A stretch of 7,089 bases of DNA from Candidatus Woesearchaeota archaeon (GTDB lineage Archaea; Nanobdellota; Nanobdellia; Woesearchaeales; GW2011-AR4): assembly GCA_016181325.1 (NCBI GenBank), contig JACOZO010000117.1:1-7089 (forward strand), given 5' to 3'. The notes beneath the pieces are model-generated. The model was not told where the DNA came from. It made no database searches and saw only the letters and a program-made list of their open reading frames with translations. Both the position numbers and the translations under genes were made by a program. Each line of letters begins with the position of its first letter. Position 1 is the first letter of the stretch. Shown one piece after another: positions 5,427 to 7,089 of the stretch.

Positions 5427-5437
5427 ATGTGTATGCC
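5422..5437. promoter_or_regulatory. Palindromic operator candidate over the start codon of the winged-helix gene
   Basis: GGCATA-TGTG-TATGCC: perfect 6-base arms with a 4-base centre. It covers the ATG (5424-5426) and the predicted transcription start region, 14 bases from the TATA box. A bound dimer would block RNA polymerase. Confidence 0.6.
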
Positions 5438-5450
5438 TTGGATTAGGTTA

Positions 5451-5459
5451 TTTATATAC
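5451..5459 (-). promoter_or_regulatory. TATA box of the winged-helix gene
   Basis: Minus-strand GTATATAAA, 25-33 bases before the ATG at 5426: leaderless spacing. Confidence 0.7.
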
Positions 5460-5465
5460 TTTTTG

Positions 5466-5485
5466 TTCTATATTGAAAATAATTA
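5466..5485 (+). repeat. Left copy of a 20-base direct repeat bracketing the toxin-antitoxin module
   Basis: TTCTATATTGAAAATAATTA. It matches bases 6266-6285 at 19 of 20 positions; 16 contiguous bases from 5470 are identical. The two copies are in the same orientation, exactly 800 bases apart, with the two-gene module between them. Confidence 0.7.
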
Positions 5486-5527
5486 TGATTTTTAATGTAC
5501 TATTCCATTATATTTCCCGTTTCATTT

Positions 5528-5848
5528 CTATATAATCTCCTTATCAAACTTAATCTCAAGCGAATTTGAGCTTAAAATTTTGACACTGTCAATTACACCC
5601 TCTTTAACTCCAAATTCTTCGACTTTCTTAGGCAAAAGCGCAGCAATTGATGATCCAACTTTGATTATTTTCCTCTTACCTTCAATCTTTTTGTTAGCTT
5701 CCCTTAACTTTATCAATTGCCTAGTCTGCTCCGGAGTGAATAAAATTTCGCCGCATTTATCGCATTTCATGCATGCAATTAAAAATTCATCTACCAAACA
5801 TCTGTCTAATTCAATACTTCCACCGCATTTGCATGTGCTTGTTTTCAT
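5528..5848 (-). CDS. Antitoxin candidate: MqsA/YgiT-type zinc ribbon fused to an AbrB-like domain
   Basis: A 106-residue two-domain protein. Residues 1-40 form a zinc ribbon: C6-K-C8-G-G and C29-D-K-C32-G-E followed by ILFTPEQ, very like the YgiT/MqsA N-terminal domain that binds the toxin. C17 and C26 are extra. Residues about 55-106 look like a swapped-hairpin AbrB/MazE DNA-binding domain (KRKIIKVGSSIAALLPKKV), where MqsA would have a helix-turn-helix. The order zinc ribbon then DNA-binding domain is that of MqsA, with the DNA-binding part exchanged. The start ATG 5848 has AGGTG four bases upstream, and the gene begins 10 bases after the stop of the upstream toxin candidate, as in mqsRA. 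It should bind and neutralise the partner and repress the shared promoter. Domain calls are strong; neutralisation is inferred. Confidence 0.85.
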   Translation of the reverse strand: MKTSTCKCGGSIELDRCLVDEFLIACMKCDKCGEILFTPEQTRQLIKLREANKKIEGKRKIIKVGSSIAALLPKKVEEFGVKEGVIDSVKILSSNSLEIKFDKEII

Positions 5849-5858
5849 TTTCCCACCT

Positions 5859-6152
5859 TTAATATTTTCCTTTCCTTTTATTTACAGTTACTATTTTGAT
5901 GAAATCCGGATAATATTCGGCAACAACAAAATAAGTTTGCCTTTGCTTGTCAAAGTAATTTTTGAAGCAAATTCGTTTCTTTTCTTCTGTTGATTTTTCT
6001 TCTTCAATTTTGCCTATTTGGACTGTTTTAACAGCATTGTCAACATCTTCCATGTTTAGGTTCTTGTCCTTGGCTGCATGTTCGCCGAAAAGTATTTGCG
6101 ATTTTTTCCTGTCAAGCTTATTCATTAACTCAATCATCCATAAATCTTCCAT
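5859..6152 (-). CDS. Toxin candidate, DUF4258-like small basic protein
   Basis: A 97-residue, charge-rich protein. Its pattern fits the DUF4258 / RelE-BrnT-like family: IxxGEHAxxxxN (around H25-A26), the helix MEDVDNAV (34-41), a charged turn, then beta strands RICFKNY (60-66), TYFVVAEYY (73-81) and IKIVTVNKRKGKY (85-97) ending basic. DUF4258 proteins are often encoded beside YgiT-type zinc-ribbon proteins, exactly the neighbour here, and are thought to be ribonuclease-type toxins. It is the first gene of the pair, toxin before antitoxin as in mqsRA and opposite to most type II systems. The start ATG 6152 has AGGTAAT upstream as a ribosome-binding site; in-frame ATGs also occur at residues 6 and 10. 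Activity is not provable from sequence; the catalytic residue is not certain. Confidence 0.72.
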   Translation of the reverse strand: MEDLWMIELMNKLDRKKSQILFGEHAAKDKNLNMEDVDNAVKTVQIGKIEEEKSTEEKKRICFKNYFDKQRQTYFVVAEYYPDFIKIVTVNKRKGKY

Positions 6153-6163
6153 GCCTATTACCT

Positions 6164-6199
6164 ATTATAATATTTAATTAAAATAATTATAATATTTAA
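6164..6199 (-). promoter_or_regulatory. Promoter with two 14-base direct repeats upstream of the toxin-antitoxin operon
   Basis: ATTATAATATTTAA occurs at 6164-6177 and again, identical, at 6186-6199, a 22-base step or two DNA turns. The far copy (TTAAATATTATAAT on the minus strand) can serve as TATA box for a start near 6167; the near copy then covers the start site. The same protein bound on one face of the helix at both copies would shut the promoter, fitting self-repression by the AbrB-like antitoxin. Confidence 0.6.
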
Positions 6200-6265
6200 G
6201 CTTTGCTATTTTACGAGTTTGTCTAATGCTAATTATAGACTACTATGTCCTTGGATTTATTATCT

Positions 6266-6285
6266 TTCAATATTGAAAATAATTA
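6266..6285 (+). repeat. Right copy of the 20-base direct repeat, overlapping a 14-base palindrome
   Basis: TTCAATATTGAAAATAATTA; one base differs from the left copy (A6269 versus T5469). Only this copy is part of a perfect palindrome, TTTCAATATTGAAA (6265-6278). It lies about 50 bases before the TATA box of the AbrB-membrane protein operon. Confidence 0.7.
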
Positions 6286-6312
6286 ATGTCCTGCCAGAAT
6301 GTTACTTTTAAA

Positions 6313-6348
6313 TAGTAGTAAAAATATCGAAAGATTTATATACTACTA
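6313..6348. promoter_or_regulatory. Promoter of the AbrB-membrane operon framed by an inverted repeat
   Basis: The TATA box TTTATATACT (6335-6344) is 43-52 bases before the ATG at 6387, giving a predicted leader of about 20 bases that includes GAGGT (6378-6382) as ribosome-binding site. Arms TAGTAGTA (6313-6320) and TACTACTA (6341-6348) are a perfect 8-base inverted repeat with a 20-base spacer, and the right arm overlaps the TATA box. This looks like an operator, possibly for the first gene product. Confidence 0.62.
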
Positions 6349-6386
6349 ATGAGTAAATACATATTCTATACATAAATGAGGTTTTT

Positions 6387-6536
6387 ATGGAAGAATTTGT
6401 CATTACCAAGAAGATCGCGAAGCACGGAAGCCAGGCTGTGATAGTCATACCCAGAATTCTCGAAAACGAGCTGAAGCCGGGCACTATCGTAAAGCTGACT
6501 CTTGATGTCCTGAGAAAGCCGGGTGAGGAAGAATGA
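6387..6536 (+). CDS. Small AbrB/SpoVT-fold DNA-binding protein
   Basis: A 49-residue protein that is a single swapped-hairpin AbrB domain: ITKKIAKHGSQAVIVIPRIL (6-25), then a turn ELKPGTIVKLTLDVL (28-42) and a short acidic tail GEEE. The pattern of basic strand, small residues, then I-P-R before a helix is that of MazE/AbrB/SpoVT transition regulators and antitoxins, which act as dimers. Codon use is richer in GC than in the toxin-antitoxin genes just upstream. The start ATG 6387 has GAGGT four bases before it. Its last codon and stop overlap the ATG of the membrane protein gene (ATGA, 6533-6536), so the two are translationally coupled and probably functionally linked. It may repress its own promoter through the TAGTAGTA/TACTACTA arms. 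An antitoxin role is possible but only inferred. Confidence 0.85.
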   Translation: MEEFVITKKIAKHGSQAVIVIPRILENELKPGTIVKLTLDVLRKPGEEE

Positions 6537-7084
6537 CAAAGCGCTCACTAGAAGATATAGTCACGGACGAGAAGGAATTCAAGAAGGAAAGGAGGACTTT
6601 TGATAAAGCCCACTGGGTTGGAACGGCAGGAAGCTATATAGGCTCGGCTCTCGGCACCTATCTTACTCACAAAATAACTAGAAATCCTCTTTTGGCTGCT
6701 GGCTTGGGATCTACTATCGGCGATTATGTCGGCTATGAAGCGGGCTTTACGCCATACTGGTATTCCAAGCACAAAGATAGGTATAAGGGAATAAGAGGGA
6801 AAGGAAGGATGTTCAAAGACTGGGCATCTTTTAACATAAAAGCGCTGCCATTGGACTTGGCTTCTTATGCAGTAGTAGCTCCGTTGGCTATAGGGGCAAC
6901 ATACTTAACCGGAAATCCGGTATTGGGGGCTATGTTGGGTAATGCAGCTACCGATGTAGGCTACTGGCTTGGCCTGAGGTGGCTCAACAAGAAGAAGCTG
7001 GGGAAAATAGCAGAGGAAAAGCCAAAATACAGCAATCCCGTTGAGAACTATGGGCCTGCGATGCCTTACAAGCAGGCGGCGTGA
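6533..7084 (+). CDS. Unknown glycine-rich membrane protein with two internal repeats
   Basis: A 183-residue protein of no family I recognise. After a charged N-terminus (1-27) come two similar hydrophobic blocks: about 29-71 and 104-148. Each has a run with small-xxx-small spacing (G33, G37, G41 in the first), then T-x-N-P (N51-P52; N128-P129), then LxAxLG (G59; G136) and an Asp in a membrane-like helix (D64; D141) followed by GY. The equivalent residues are 77 apart, so the protein looks like an ancient duplication giving about four helices joined by a basic loop (78-97). The C-terminal tail (152-183) is polar and proline-rich. Buried Asp and glycine packing could mean a channel, a transporter or an oligomer; I cannot decide. 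It overlaps the upstream AbrB gene by ATGA and ends 5 bases before the window edge. Confidence 0.8.
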   Translation: MTKRSLEDIVTDEKEFKKERRTFDKAHWVGTAGSYIGSALGTYLTHKITRNPLLAAGLGSTIGDYVGYEAGFTPYWYSKHKDRYKGIRGKGRMFKDWASFNIKALPLDLASYAVVAPLAIGATYLTGNPVLGAMLGNAATDVGYWLGLRWLNKKKLGKIAEEKPKYSNPVENYGPAMPYKQAA

Positions 7085-7089
7085 TAAAA

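Noticed and set aside
5580..6177. Plus-strand open frames opposite the toxin-antitoxin genes
   Set aside because: Phe/Ser/Leu-rich translations typical of the antisense of AT-rich, Lys/Glu-rich genes; no ribosome-binding site.
6221..6240. Inverted repeat GTCTA ... TAGAC
   Set aside because: Arms of only five bases with a 10-base spacer in AT-rich DNA; too weak to call.
1..7089. CRISPR array, insertion sequence or transposase
   Set aside because: No regularly spaced repeats of CRISPR size, no transposase or integrase motif, and no terminal inverted repeats were seen on either strand.

Overview
The window looks like a piece of an archaeal chromosome, most likely from a small-genome DPANN-type lineage (Woesearchaeota/Pacearchaeota-like); the lineage is an inference from style and gene content, not from a marker tree. 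Directly visible archaeal signs are: TATA boxes of the TTTATATA kind 22-32 bases before start codons (several genes look leaderless), archaeal initiation factor aIF5A with the hypusination motif, ribosomal protein L40e, and a tRNA-His with a 19-base intron in a bulge-helix-bulge. Genes are tightly packed, with overlaps and 1-10 base gaps.

Layout. Bases 1-64 hold the 5' end of an unidentified gene on the minus strand. Bases 65-324 are non-coding and contain three consecutive GC-rich hairpins. A lone Rieske ferredoxin (325-642, +) converges with and overlaps by 4 bases a PfkB-family sugar/nucleoside kinase (639-1625, -). Behind the kinase lie an orphan 166-residue protein (1661-2161, -) and tRNA-His (2273-2363, -). 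A SprT-like zinc metalloprotease (2416-3159, +) is followed by a compact operon aIF5A - L40e - site-2-type membrane protease M50 (3234-5029, +), ended by an oligo-T run.

The right third (about 5100-7084) is regulatory and accessory. A PadR-like winged-helix protein with an AT-hook-like N-terminus (5103-5426, -) has a perfect palindrome over its own start codon. Next is an AT-rich segment with a two-gene module read as a toxin-antitoxin pair: a DUF4258-like toxin candidate (5859-6152, -) followed by an MqsA/YgiT-type zinc-ribbon plus AbrB-like antitoxin candidate (5528-5848, -). This module is bracketed by 20-base direct repeats (19/20 identical, exactly 800 bases apart) and has two 14-base direct repeats at its promoter. 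Divergent from it is a second operon: a 49-residue AbrB-fold protein (6387-6536, +) overlapping by ATGA a glycine-rich, internally duplicated membrane protein (6533-7084, +), driven from a TATA box framed by an 8-base inverted repeat.

How they work together: the 3.2-5.0 kb operon is a housekeeping translation unit that also carries a membrane protease. The 5.4-7.1 kb part contains three separate small regulator units, each with its own visible operator-like repeat. The most promising unexplained items are the AbrB-membrane protein pair, the direct-repeat-bracketed toxin-antitoxin island, and the hairpin cluster at 179-264.
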